Source: Streptomyces roseoviridis (GTDB lineage: Bacteria; Actinomycetota; Actinomycetes; Streptomycetales; Streptomycetaceae). From it: a stretch of 64,000 bases of DNA. The notes below the pieces were generated by a model. The model was not told the DNA's origin. It ran no database searches and worked only from the letters and a program-made list of their open reading frames with translations. Below, in pieces: positions 46,393-55,321 of this stretch (position 1 is the first letter of the stretch; each line of letters opens with the position of its first letter). The translations under genes and the position numbers were made by a program. The DNA is taken from contig NZ_BAAAWU010000001.1 of assembly GCF_039535235.1 (NCBI RefSeq), positions 3,658,001 to 3,722,000 on the forward strand, given 5' to 3'.

Positions 46393-47289
46393 TCACAGCC
46401 CGACCTTTCGGTAGCGGCGCATCAGGACGCCGTACGAGCCGGCGATCAGGGCGAGGACGGCCAGGAGGTAGACCACGCCGACGCCGGTGCCGGGCGCCGC
46501 GTCCTCCCCTCCGGGGAAGGGGGTGGGCGCGCCCAGGAACGCCGCCTGCACGCCGCCGATGAGGGTGAGCGGTGAGAACAGGCCGATCCACTTGACGGCG
46601 CCGATGTTGTCCGTGCCGTAGGCGATGCCCTGGAGGGTGGAGACCGCTCCGTAGGAGATCACGAGGACGGCGATGACGGCGGCGACACCGAAGCCGCGGC
46701 GCGGGGTGAGGGCCGCCATGACCAGGCCGATGCCGCCGAAGAGCAGCGAGAGCAGCGCCACGGAGGTCAGGCCCTGCCCGAACAGCTTGGTCTGCTCGGC
46801 GAAGTCCATCTTGGCCAGCAGCGCGCCGATCCAGAGGATCAGGAGCGGGGCGGCGGTCAGGACGAACAGGGCCGAGGCCATCGCGCCGTACTTGGCGAGG
46901 ACGTAGTCCACGCGCTCGATCGGGCGGGAGAAGTACAGCGGCACCGTGCGGAAGCGGAGGTCGCGGGAGACGGACTGCGGCGCCTGCGCGGCCACGAAGA
47001 TGGCGATCACCAGCTGGAGGTAGATCGCGTACTGGGTGTACTCGATCGACAGCTTGCTCTGCTTTCCGACGACCGCGACGGCGACGATGATCAGCGCGGG
47101 CACGCACATCACCGCGAAGAGGATCATCGGCAGCACCTTGGACTTGGCGCTGCGGCCCAGGCCGTAGGCGCCCCGCAGCGACTGCGAGAAGAGCGAGCGG
47201 CGCGCGTAGTCACGGCCGAGGCGCGGCCCGTCGTACGTGCGGTAGCCGATGTTGTGGATCCGCGTGGTCTCGGGGGTCTGGGAGCTCAT
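46393..47289 (-). CDS. ABC transporter permease (first pair)
   Basis: The 298-residue protein has a cytoplasmic N-terminus (MSSQTPETTRIHNIGYRTYDGP) followed by about six membrane helices. RDLRFRTVPLYFSRPIERVDY lies in a cytoplasmic loop, as in ABC-2 type permeases. The ATG overlaps the stop of the preceding ATPase by 4 nt (47286-47289). The two pairs may form one heteromeric exporter or two similar ones. Confidence 0.88.
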   Translation of the reverse strand: MSSQTPETTRIHNIGYRTYDGPRLGRDYARRSLFSQSLRGAYGLGRSAKSKVLPMILFAVMCVPALIIVAVAVVGKQSKLSIEYTQYAIYLQLVIAIFVAAQAPQSVSRDLRFRTVPLYFSRPIERVDYVLAKYGAMASALFVLTAAPLLILWIGALLAKMDFAEQTKLFGQGLTSVALLSLLFGGIGLVMAALTPRRGFGVAAVIAVLVISYGAVSTLQGIAYGTDNIGAVKWIGLFSPLTLIGGVQAAFLGAPTPFPGGEDAAPGTGVGVVYLLAVLALIAGSYGVLMRRYRKVGL

Positions 47290-48248
47290 CGCGCCGTCAC
47301 CTCCTGCTGGTCGGCCGCCTTGAAGACCTCGGCGATGTGGTGACGGCGCTGCTCCATGCGCACCAGGCCGAGGCCGAGGCCGGCGACGGTGTCGCGGACG
47401 AGGTCGTAGGTCTCCTCGCCGGAGGCCTCCAGGAGCAGGATGTGGCCGGCGCCGGGCAGGCCGTCCTCCACGCCCGCGTGGAGGGTGACGCCGGCGGCGG
47501 TCAGGGCGGCGCGGAGCGCCTCCGTGCCGTCGGGGTGCGCGTCGGAGTCGGTGACCTCGACCGCGAGGGTGGTGGTGGACCGGGTGAAGTCGCTGGTGGA
47601 GCTGGAGCGCAGCAGCCGTCCGCCGTCGATGACGACGACGTGGTCGCAGGTGCGCTCCAGCTCGCCGAGCAGGTGGGAGGTGACCAGGACCGAGATGCCG
47701 AAGTCCGTCCACACCCGCCGGATCAGGCCGAGCATGTCGTCCCGGCCCACCGGGTCGAGGCCGTTGGTCGGCTCGTCCAGCAGGACCAGCTGCGGGTCGT
47801 GGACGAGGGCCTGGGCGAGCTTCACCCGCTGCTTCATGCCGGTCGAGTAGCCGCCCATCGGGCGGTAGCGCTCCTCGTAGAGACCGACGTGGCGCAGGGT
47901 GTCCGCCGTGCGCTCGCGGGCCGCGGTCGGCGGCAGGCCGGACATCCGCGCCATGTGGACGACGAACTCGGTCGCCGAGACGTCGGGCGGCAGGCAGTCG
48001 TGCTCCGGCATGTAGCCGACGCGCTCGCGGATCTGCGCGCCGGAGGTCGCGACGTCGAGTCCGAGGACCTCGGCGCGGCCCTCCGTGGCGGGGGAGAGAC
48101 CGAGCAGGATCTTGATCATCGTGGACTTGCCGGCTCCGTTGGCACCCACCAGTCCGGTCACACCGGGCCCGATGTCCAGGGAGAGCCGGTCGAGAGCGGT
48201 CACCCGGGGGAACCGCTTGCTGAGGCTTTCGGTAGCGATCACAGTCAC
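47286..48248 (-). CDS. ABC transporter ATP-binding protein (first pair)
   Basis: The 320-residue ATPase has Walker A GANGAGKSTMIK, signature YSTGMKQRVKLA, Walker B LVLLDEPTNGLD and H-loop VTSHLL. A C-terminal regulatory domain of about 100 residues follows. It begins the four-gene operon with GTG 48248. A DnaA-box-like sequence (48353-48361) lies in the divergent promoter region to the right. Confidence 0.93.
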   Translation of the reverse strand: MTVIATESLSKRFPRVTALDRLSLDIGPGVTGLVGANGAGKSTMIKILLGLSPATEGRAEVLGLDVATSGAQIRERVGYMPEHDCLPPDVSATEFVVHMARMSGLPPTAARERTADTLRHVGLYEERYRPMGGYSTGMKQRVKLAQALVHDPQLVLLDEPTNGLDPVGRDDMLGLIRRVWTDFGISVLVTSHLLGELERTCDHVVVIDGGRLLRSSSTSDFTRSTTTLAVEVTDSDAHPDGTEALRAALTAAGVTLHAGVEDGLPGAGHILLLEASGEETYDLVRDTVAGLGLGLVRMEQRRHHIAEVFKAADQQEVTAR

Positions 48249-48466
48249 GCTTCGACGGTAGTGGCGTACGTCACGGCGGTCGTCAGCCCAACGGCTCGTT
48301 CCATGTCCGACCTCAGACGTACAAGCCCGTAGGGGAGCTGCTACCCACGTCGTTTTCCACAGGGTCGTGCACGCCCCTTGACGCCGCCGCCGGGCATTGT
48401 CACATTCATCAGTGGCAAGTTACGGACACGTAGCGCTACGGGTGCTCACACGGACGGACGGGTGGC

Positions 48467-49315
48467 ATGACCCCAGCAGTGACAGGCGTATCCACCGCGG
48501 AGCTGCGGGGCTTCAGAGAAGTCCAGCGCCTCGCCTACGCATGCGCGGAGGCCGTCGCGGCCCAGCTCAAGCCGGGCGTGACCGAGCGCGAGGCGGCGCG
48601 CATGCAGCGCGAGTGGCTGTCCGCGCGAGGGGTGCGGGACTGGTTCCACCGGCCGTTCGCCTGGTTCGGGGACCGCACCGCCTTCGTCGACTTCAGGATC
48701 CCGCTCCAGTTCTTCCCGACCAACCGGCGCCTGGAGCCCGGCATGCCGTTCATCCTCGACATGGCGCCCGTCCACAAGGGCTACACCGCGGACATCGGCT
48801 ATTCCGGCTGCCTGGGCCTCGACCCGCTCCACGACAAGCTCCTTGCGGACCTGCGGGAGCACCGCGAGCTGATCCTGCGCGAGGTGCGCGAGCGCCGCAC
48901 CCTGCGGGAGATCTACGAGGACGTGGACCGCCTCATGGTCCGCCAGGGGTATGCGAACCGGCACCGGGCCTACCCCTTCGGCGTCATCGCCCACAAGATC
49001 GACCGGGTGAAGGAGCGCCGCTGGTCGCCGACGCTGTTCGGCTTCGGCACCCAGTCCCTGAAGGGCCTGGCGAGCGACGCCCTGCACGGCCACCGGGACG
49101 GCTGGTCGCCGCTGTGGTCGCCGTACAGGTTCTCCGACCACCCGCCCAGGCCCGGCCTGTGGGCGGTCGAGCCGCACCTCGGATTCCGGGGGACGGGCGC
49201 GAAGTTCGAGGAGATCCTGGTCGTCACCGACTCCCGGGACCCCGAGCAGAGCGCGTTCTGGCTGGACGACGACCTGCCGCACGTGCGGCGCTGGAGCGAG
49301 GAGAAGGCAGCGTGA
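48467..49315 (+). CDS. M24 (aminopeptidase P/methionine aminopeptidase fold) metallopeptidase-like protein
   Basis: The 282-residue protein keeps the pita-bread metal ligands: FILDMAPVHKGYTADIGYSG (two Asp), a His in GVIAHKID or nearby, and Glu in LWAVEPHLG and AKFEEILVV. Unlike PepP it lacks the N-terminal domain and has an unusual Arg/Trp-rich middle (RVKERRWSPTLFGFG). Creatinase-like or peptidase activity is possible. Its stop overlaps the start of the hydrolase-SDR fusion by GTGA, so the products probably act together. Confidence 0.8.
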   Translation: MTPAVTGVSTAELRGFREVQRLAYACAEAVAAQLKPGVTEREAARMQREWLSARGVRDWFHRPFAWFGDRTAFVDFRIPLQFFPTNRRLEPGMPFILDMAPVHKGYTADIGYSGCLGLDPLHDKLLADLREHRELILREVRERRTLREIYEDVDRLMVRQGYANRHRAYPFGVIAHKIDRVKERRWSPTLFGFGTQSLKGLASDALHGHRDGWSPLWSPYRFSDHPPRPGLWAVEPHLGFRGTGAKFEEILVVTDSRDPEQSAFWLDDDLPHVRRWSEEKAA

Positions 49316-51096
49316 GCGTGAGTCTCGACGGGGCGCGGGGGCGCCGGGTCCGCACGGGCGGGATAGAGCTGTGCGTGGCGGAGCTGGGCGATGCGGGCCG
49401 GCCGACGGTGCTGCTCGTCCACGGCTATCCGGACTCCAAGGAGGTGTGGTCCGAGGTCGCGACCCGGCTCGCGGAGCGGTTCCACGTGGTGCTGTACGAC
49501 GTGCGGGGCCACGGCCGGTCGACGGCGCCGGCCCCGCTGCGCGGCGGGTTCACGCTGGAGAAGCTGACGGACGACTTCCTGGCCGTCGCGGACGCGGTCA
49601 GCCCGGACCGGCCGGTCCACCTGGTGGGCCACGACTGGGGATCGGTGCAGTCCTGGGAGTTCGTGACCGTCCCGCGCACGGAGGGCCGGATCGCCTCCTT
49701 CACCTCCCTGTCCGGGCCGTCGCTCGACCACTTCGGCCACTGGATCAAGAGCAGGATGACCCGGCCCACCCCCCGCCGGGTCGGCCAGCTCCTCGGCCAG
49801 GGCGCCAAGTCCTGGTACGTGTACCTGCTGCACACCCCGGTGCTGCCGGAGCTGGCCTGGCGGGGACCGCTCGGCAAGCGCTGGCCGAGGATCCTGGAGC
49901 GGTTCGAGCGGGTGCCGGCCGGGGACTACCCGACCGCGTCCCTGCCGGGCGACGCGGCGCACGGTGCCTGGCTCTACCGGGACAACGTGCGGGCCCGGCT
50001 CTCCCGCCCGCGGGCCGACGCCTATGCCCACGCGCCCGTGCAGCTGATCACGCCGACCGGTGACGCCTTCCTCTCCGAGCGGCTCTACGACGACCTGGCG
50101 GCCTGGGTGCCGGACCTGACCCGGCGGACCCTGCCGGCCAAGCACTGGGTCCCGCGCACCCGGCCCGATCAACTGGCTTCCTGGATCACCGAGTTCGTCG
50201 AGGCGAACGAGGACCCGGCGACCAAGGCGCCGAGGACGCCCCGGAAGAGCGGCGCCCGGCCGGAGTACGCGGAGCGCTTCGGCGGCCAGCTGGTCCTGGT
50301 GACCGGCGCGGCCAGCGGCATAGGCCGCGCCACCGCCTTCGCGTTCGCCGAGGCGGGCGCGCGGGTCGTGGCGGTGGACCGGGACGGCGAAGGGGCCGCC
50401 CGTACGGCGGAGATGGCCCGGCTCATCGGCGCTCCGGCGGCCTGGGGCGAGACCGTCGACGTGGCCGACGAGCAGGCGATGGAGAAGCTGGCCGCGAAGG
50501 TGGCGAGCGAGTACGGCGTGGTCGACGTGCTGGTCAACAACGCGGGCATCGGCCTGAGCGGCTCGTTCTTCGAGACGACGAGCGAGGAGTGGAAGCGGGT
50601 CCTCGACGTCAACCTGTGGGGCGTCATCCACGGCTGCCGGGTCTTCGGGTCGCAGATGGCCGAGCGGGGGCAGGGCGGCCACATCGTCAACACGGCCTCG
50701 GCCGCCGCCTTCCAGCCCTCCCGGGCCCTGCCCGCGTACGGCACCTCCAAGGCGGCGGTGCTCATGCTCAGCGAGTGCCTGCGGGCCGAGCTCGCCGGCC
50801 AGGGCATCGGGGTCTCGGCGATCTGCCCGGGCATCGTCAACACCAACATCACGGCGACCGCGCGGTTCGCGGGGGTGACGGACGAGGCCGAGGAGAAGCG
50901 GCGCCAGAAGAGGGCATCGCGGCTGTACGGGCTGCGCAACTACCCGCCGGAGAAGGTCGCGGACGCGATCCTGCGCGCGGTGCTGCGCAACCAGGCCGTC
51001 GTCCCCGTCACTCCCGAGGCCCGCGGTGCCCACCTGCTGTCCCGGCTGTCGCCGGGTGTGCTGCGGTCGTTCGCCCGGTGGCAGCCGCCGGCGTAG
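49312..51096 (+). CDS. Alpha/beta-hydrolase fused to short-chain dehydrogenase/reductase
   Basis: The 594-residue protein has two enzymes in one chain. Residues 1-295 are an epoxide-hydrolase-like alpha/beta-hydrolase: LLVHGYPDSKEVW oxyanion region, VGHDWGSV with the nucleophile Asp in the elbow, and a late His in AKHWVPRTRP. Residues about 315-594 are a classical SDR: TGAASGIGRAT for NAD(P) binding, NNAGIGLSG, and Ser-Tyr-Lys in TASAAAFQ...YGTSK. The nucleophile elbow GHDWGS suggests epoxide or ester hydrolysis rather than a Ser lipase. Substrate unknown. GTG 49312 overlaps the M24 stop. Confidence 0.9.
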   Translation: MSVSLDGARGRRVRTGGIELCVAELGDAGRPTVLLVHGYPDSKEVWSEVATRLAERFHVVLYDVRGHGRSTAPAPLRGGFTLEKLTDDFLAVADAVSPDRPVHLVGHDWGSVQSWEFVTVPRTEGRIASFTSLSGPSLDHFGHWIKSRMTRPTPRRVGQLLGQGAKSWYVYLLHTPVLPELAWRGPLGKRWPRILERFERVPAGDYPTASLPGDAAHGAWLYRDNVRARLSRPRADAYAHAPVQLITPTGDAFLSERLYDDLAAWVPDLTRRTLPAKHWVPRTRPDQLASWITEFVEANEDPATKAPRTPRKSGARPEYAERFGGQLVLVTGAASGIGRATAFAFAEAGARVVAVDRDGEGAARTAEMARLIGAPAAWGETVDVADEQAMEKLAAKVASEYGVVDVLVNNAGIGLSGSFFETTSEEWKRVLDVNLWGVIHGCRVFGSQMAERGQGGHIVNTASAAAFQPSRALPAYGTSKAAVLMLSECLRAELAGQGIGVSAICPGIVNTNITATARFAGVTDEAEEKRRQKRASRLYGLRNYPPEKVADAILRAVLRNQAVVPVTPEARGAHLLSRLSPGVLRSFARWQPPA

Positions 51097-51146
51097 CGCG
51101 GGGCGGCGCGGTCGTACGATCCCTCGACGGGTGAAGGGAGCGGTCG

Positions 51147-52106
51147 GTGGGAGCGGGTTTGTCCGAGCAGTCAGCACAGCCGGAGTACCGGATCGAGGAC
51201 CTGGCCCATCACAGCGGGGCGACGGTCCGGACGATCCGCGCCTACCAGGACCGCGGCCTGCTGCCCCGCCCGGAGCGGCGGGGCAGGTCGAACGTGTACG
51301 GGGACACGCATCTGGCGCGGCTGCGGCAGATCGCCGACCTGCTGGACCGCGGGTACACCCTGGCCTCCATCAAGGAGCTCCTGGAGGCCTGGGACGCCGG
51401 GCGCGGACTGGGCGGAGTGCTCGGTCTGGTCGCCGAGGTGGACGGGCCGTGGACGGACGAGGAGGCCGACCGGATCTCTCGTGCCGAGCTCGACGCGCGC
51501 TTCGGCGGCACGCCCGACGAGGAGGCGGTGCGGGAGGCGGTCGAGCTCGGCGTGCTGGAGCGCATCCCCGGCCGCGAGACGGAGGAGTACCTCGTCCCGA
51601 GCCCCCAAGAGCTGGCCGTGGCGGCTGAGTTGCACGCGGCGGGTGTCCCGCTGTCGGCGATCACCGGGCATCTGAGGGAACTTCGCGGCCAGGTCGAACA
51701 GATCGCCGCCCGTTTCCTGGAGTTCACGACCGAGCACGTCTTCGCCCGCTATCTGGAGCACCGCCCGCCGTCGGACGCGGACGCGGCGGAGGCGGCGACG
51801 ATGGTGCGGCGGCTGCGGCCGCTCGCCCAGCAGACGGTGGACGCCGAACTGGCCCGGGCCATGAGGCTGTTCGCGACCCGCCACCTGCAGTTCCACCTGT
51901 CCCCCGACGGTCCCCCTCCGGAGGAGCGGGAGCCCCGCACCGTGGCGCTTCCGCCGGCCACGATCCGGGCCGTGGAGCGGCTTGTTGGCGCCGAGAACGT
52001 CGCGGCGTTCATCACGGCAGCGGCCGAACGAGAGGTACAGAAGCGGGCATTGGACACTCTCGCTTCAAATGCCGTAAAAGACAACCAAATAGGGCAAGTG
52101 CCGTAA
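51147..52106 (+). CDS. MerR-family transcriptional regulator
   Basis: The 319-residue protein has an N-terminal MerR helix-turn-helix (about residues 12-80, YRIEDLAHHSGATVRTIRAY, then GRSNVYGDTHLARL). The second half is a long helical effector domain without conserved cysteines, so it is not a metal sensor. It lies 50 bp after the hydrolase-SDR gene and could be its regulator. The start GTG 51147 is in frame after a GGAG-like region. Ligand unknown. Confidence 0.88.
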   Translation: MGAGLSEQSAQPEYRIEDLAHHSGATVRTIRAYQDRGLLPRPERRGRSNVYGDTHLARLRQIADLLDRGYTLASIKELLEAWDAGRGLGGVLGLVAEVDGPWTDEEADRISRAELDARFGGTPDEEAVREAVELGVLERIPGRETEEYLVPSPQELAVAAELHAAGVPLSAITGHLRELRGQVEQIAARFLEFTTEHVFARYLEHRPPSDADAAEAATMVRRLRPLAQQTVDAELARAMRLFATRHLQFHLSPDGPPPEEREPRTVALPPATIRAVERLVGAENVAAFITAAAEREVQKRALDTLASNAVKDNQIGQVP

Positions 52107-52194
52107 AAAGCAGACCCGTTGTCCACAGGGTCGCCAATTCTCCTGTGGATAAATGCAGTTGGCTGTGGAACAAACCTACGGCTTCAATGAATTC
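52107..52194. promoter_or_regulatory. Two perfect DnaA-box 9-mers upstream of kptA
   Basis: TTGTCCACA (52119-52127, plus; the Streptomyces consensus) and TGTGGATAA (52144-52152, minus box) lie 16 bp apart in the gap before kptA. A third, degenerate TGTGGAACA is at 52164-52172. Confidence 0.6.
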
Positions 52195-52737
52195 ATGAAT
52201 GACGAGAAACGCACCGTGAAGGTGTCGAAGTACCTCTCGAAGCACCTGCGCCACCAGCCCGAACGCATCGGCCTCGTCCTCGACCCGCACGGCTGGACGG
52301 AGATCGACGCGCTCCTGCGGGCCGCCGCCGAGCACGGCTTCCCGATCACCCGCGCCGAGCTCGACCACGTCGTCGCCGCCAACGACAAGAAGCGCTTCGC
52401 GATCGAGGGCACCCGCATCCGCGCCAGCCAGGGCCACACCGTCCCCGTCGACCTCGACCTGCCGGCCGTCGAACCGCCCGCGTACCTCTACCACGGTACG
52501 GTCGCCGCCCGGCTCCCCGCCATCCGGACCGAGGGCCTGCGCCCCATGGCCCGCCACCACGTGCACCTCTCGCCCGACCGGGAGACCGCCACCCGCGTGG
52601 GCGCCCGCCGGGGACGGCCCGTGGTGCTGAGCGTCGACGCCGGTGCCATGCACCGGGCCGGCCACGTCTTCCACGTCAGCGCCAACGGCGTCTGGCTCAC
52701 CGACGCCGTACCGCCGGAGTTCATCCGCCTTCCCTGA
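52195..52737 (+). CDS. kptA: RNA 2'-phosphotransferase (Tpt1/KptA)
   Basis: The 180-residue enzyme transfers an internal RNA 2'-phosphate to NAD+, giving ADP-ribose 1'',2''-cyclic phosphate. The N-terminal winged-helix part contains KYLSKHLRHQPERIGL, and the ADP-ribosyltransferase part has LYHGTVAARLPAI and HVHLSPDRETATRVGARRG. The Arg-His-Arg-Arg catalytic set (LRH, YHGT, TATRVG, ARRG) is visible. ATG 52195 gives the usual length of about 180 residues. Bacterial hosts have no known tRNA-splicing 2'-phosphate, so its substrate is unclear. Confidence 0.93.
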   Translation: MNDEKRTVKVSKYLSKHLRHQPERIGLVLDPHGWTEIDALLRAAAEHGFPITRAELDHVVAANDKKRFAIEGTRIRASQGHTVPVDLDLPAVEPPAYLYHGTVAARLPAIRTEGLRPMARHHVHLSPDRETATRVGARRGRPVVLSVDAGAMHRAGHVFHVSANGVWLTDAVPPEFIRLP

Positions 52738-52787
52738 CCCCTGCCGCCTGCCGCCCCTGCCCCCTGCCACCCGTGCCGCCCTGAGGC

Positions 52788-53258
52788 ATGATCGTGGCCA
52801 TGGGAGCCCCGTACCCGCACCTGCCGACGACCGAGTCGGCCGTCGCCGCCCTCCGCGAGATCGCCCGGGACTACGGCCTGGAGATGACCGTGACCGACGA
52901 CATCGGCGCGGACCAGACCTCCCGCCGCACCGCCGCGGGCGCCTTCACCGTCCTCGACCCCGACGGCTCCCTCCCCCACGAGGCGTTCGTCGAGCTCGGC
53001 GGCACTCCGGCGCTGTCCGTCCGCCTCTTCCCCGAGGACGACGCCAAGATCACGGTCGAGGGAGTGGACTTCGAGGACGTCCCCCGCGACGCGGTCCCGG
53101 CCTTCCTGCGCGCCGTCCTCGACGGCCTCGCCCATGTGAAGAGCCGGTTCTTCCCGCCCGGCTGGTGGCTGATCGTCCCGCTCCCCGGCGACGAGACGTA
53201 CAAGGAACTCGTCACCCCCGCCTCGATCACCCCCTGGCTGTCCCGGAACGCCCGCTGA
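52788..53258 (+). CDS. Hypothetical cytoplasmic protein, 156 residues
   Basis: I do not recognise the family. The protein is acidic with no signal peptide or membrane segment; conserved-looking stretches are HLPTTESAVAALREIARDYG, GGTPALSVRLFPEDDAKI and RFFPPGWWLIVPLPGDETYK. ATG 52788 is used; ATG 52800 (MGAPYPH) is equally possible and gives 152 residues. It follows kptA by 50 bp on the same strand. Confidence 0.7.
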   Translation: MIVAMGAPYPHLPTTESAVAALREIARDYGLEMTVTDDIGADQTSRRTAAGAFTVLDPDGSLPHEAFVELGGTPALSVRLFPEDDAKITVEGVDFEDVPRDAVPAFLRAVLDGLAHVKSRFFPPGWWLIVPLPGDETYKELVTPASITPWLSRNAR

Positions 53259-53358
53259 CCCCGGCCGACTCCGGTGGCTCCCGCAGACGCCGGCCGCCCC
53301 CGGCCGCCCCCGGCCCGCCCCGGGCACCCGCCACCGCGCCCCACGTACGCTCGTCCGT

Positions 53359-54261
53359 ATGACCCTGCGCCTGAGCACCGTGATCCTTCCCGTCGACCGC
53401 TGGCACGAGGGCGGCCGCGCCGCATGGCAGCGGGCCGAGGAGCTCGGCTTCCACGCCGGCTACACCTACGACCACCTGTCCTGGCGCTCCTTCCGGGACG
53501 ACACCTGGTTCGGCGCCCTGCCCACGCTCACCGCCGCCGCGACGGCAACCGAGCGGCTGCGGCTCGGCACCCTGGTGACCTCGCCGAACTTCCGGCACCC
53601 CGTCACCCTCGCCAAGGAGCTCATCTCGCTCGACGACATCTCCGGCGGCCGGATCACCCTCGGGATCGGCGCGGGCGGCGACGGCTTCGACGCCACCGCC
53701 CTCGGCCAGGAGCGCTGGACCCCCCGCGAGCGCGCCGACCGGTTCGCCGAGTTCGTGCCCCTGCTCGACCGGCTGCTCACCGAGGGGGCCGTCACCCAGC
53801 ACGGCACCTTCTACTCGGCCGACGAGGCCCGCAACATCCCCGGCTGCGTGCAGCGGCCCCGGCTGCCCTTCGCGGTCGCGGCGACCGGCCCGCGCGGCCT
53901 CCGGCTCGCGGCACGCCACGGCCAGGCGTGGGTGACCACCGGCGACCCCAAGCTGTACGCGGACGGGACCCCGGAGCAGTCGGTGGCGGCCCTGCGCGGC
54001 CAGATCGACAAGCTCGGCACGGCCTGCGCGGAGGCGGGCCGCGACGTGACGGAGCTGGACAAGATCCTCCTGACCGGTTTCACGCCGGAGCAGAACACGG
54101 TGCTGCGCTCCCTGGACGCCTTCGTGGACTTCGCCGGCCGCCACCAGGAGCTCGGCTTCACCGAGATCGTGATCCACTGGCCGGTCCCCGACTCCCTCTT
54201 CGCCGCCGACGAGGCCGTCTTCGAGAAGATCGCCACCGAGGCGGTCGCCCAGCTCGCCTGA
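53359..54261 (+). CDS. LLM-class flavin-dependent oxidoreductase
   Basis: The 300-residue protein has the luciferase-like TIM-barrel. ERLRLGTLVTSPNFRHPVTLAKELISLDDISGG appears in pieces typical of the family, as do GRITLGIGAGGDGFD and PFAVAATGPRGLRLAARHG. These proteins use F420 or FMN; in Streptomyces F420 is common. The substrate cannot be assigned. It is probably expressed alone, 99 bp upstream of a HAD phosphatase. Confidence 0.9.
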   Translation: MTLRLSTVILPVDRWHEGGRAAWQRAEELGFHAGYTYDHLSWRSFRDDTWFGALPTLTAAATATERLRLGTLVTSPNFRHPVTLAKELISLDDISGGRITLGIGAGGDGFDATALGQERWTPRERADRFAEFVPLLDRLLTEGAVTQHGTFYSADEARNIPGCVQRPRLPFAVAATGPRGLRLAARHGQAWVTTGDPKLYADGTPEQSVAALRGQIDKLGTACAEAGRDVTELDKILLTGFTPEQNTVLRSLDAFVDFAGRHQELGFTEIVIHWPVPDSLFAADEAVFEKIATEAVAQLA

Positions 54262-54360
54262 CCCGGCGCACCGGGCGTGCGGGGGCTGGGCGAGCCGCAC
54301 CGGCCACTCAGATGTGCACACCCTCGCACGCTCGTGCACTTCGTACGGAACAATGGATCG

Positions 54361-55212
54361 GTGACCTCAACCCGAACCGCGCGGACGCGCCTGATCGCCA
54401 CCGACCTCGACGGCACCCTGCTGCGGGACGACAAATCCGTCTCGGAGCGCACGGTCGCCGCCCTCGCCGCCGCCGAGCGGGCCGGCATCGAGGTCTTCTT
54501 CGTCACCGGCCGCCCGGCCCGCTGGATGGACGTCGTCAGCGACCACGTCCACGGCCACGGCCTCGCGATCTGCGCCAACGGCGCCGCGGTCGTCGACCTC
54601 CACTCCGGCGGCACGTTCATGGAGGTCCGCCCGCTGCGGCGGCCCGTCGCCCTGGACGTCGTCCGCGCCCTGCGCACCGCCGCACGCGGCACCAGCTTCG
54701 CCGTCGAGCTCACCACCGGCATCCACTACGAGCCGCAGTACCCGCCGTTCTTCCTCGACCCCGGCGCCACCGTCGCCACCGCCGAGAAGCTCCTCTACGA
54801 GGAGACCCCGGGAGCCGCCGCCCCCGTCCTGAAGCTGCTCGCCCAGCACCCGGAGCTCGACCCGGACGACTTCCTCGCCGTCGCCCGCGCCGCCGTCGGT
54901 GACCTGGCCTCCGTCACCCGCTCCAGCCCGACCGCCCTCCTGGAGATCAGCGGCCTCGGCGTCTCCAAGGCGTCCACCCTCGCCCACTGCTGCGCCGAGC
55001 GCGGCATCACGCCCGACCAGGTCGTGGCCTTCGGCGACATGCCCAACGACATCGAGATGCTCAGCTGGGCGGGCCGCTCCTACGCCATGGGCAACGCCCA
55101 CCCGGACGTCATCGCCGCCGCCTCCGGCCGCACGGTCGGCAACAACGAGGACGGCGTGGCCCTCATCATCGAGCAGCTGGTCGCCGAAGCGGTGGGGGAC
55201 CTGCGGCTGTAG
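54361..55212 (+). CDS. HAD-superfamily hydrolase (Cof-type)
   Basis: The 283-residue phosphatase has motif [14 protein letters not shown], motif II FFVTGR, the lysine in GVSKASTLAHC and motif [13 protein letters not shown]. It is a paralogue of 39832-40638 with the same cap type. GTG 54361 is chosen because the upstream sequence is not protein-like. Substrate unknown. A repeat-rich gap follows. Confidence 0.92.
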   Translation: MTSTRTARTRLIATDLDGTLLRDDKSVSERTVAALAAAERAGIEVFFVTGRPARWMDVVSDHVHGHGLAICANGAAVVDLHSGGTFMEVRPLRRPVALDVVRALRTAARGTSFAVELTTGIHYEPQYPPFFLDPGATVATAEKLLYEETPGAAAPVLKLLAQHPELDPDDFLAVARAAVGDLASVTRSSPTALLEISGLGVSKASTLAHCCAERGITPDQVVAFGDMPNDIEMLSWAGRSYAMGNAHPDVIAAASGRTVGNNEDGVALIIEQLVAEAVGDLRL

Positions 55213-55321
55213 GACCCGTCGGGACGACCGCGGCGGCACCCGTCGGGACGACCGCGGCGACCGACCGGCCCCCTCGGGACGACCGCGGCGACCGGACCCG
55301 TCGGGACGACCGGCGGGCCCC
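55213..55321. repeat. Imperfect tandem repeat between convergent genes
   Basis: CCCGTCGGGACGACCGCGGCG-type units start at 55215, 55239, 55271 and 55297 with variable spacing. The palindromic CGTCGGGACG core could fold, but no clean terminator stem stands out. Confidence 0.7.

Noticed and set aside
48397..49311. N-terminal extension of the hydrolase-SDR fusion to 899 residues
   Set aside because: The extension is the shifted reading of the M24 gene, which has its own conserved frame; the fusion starts at the overlapping GTG.
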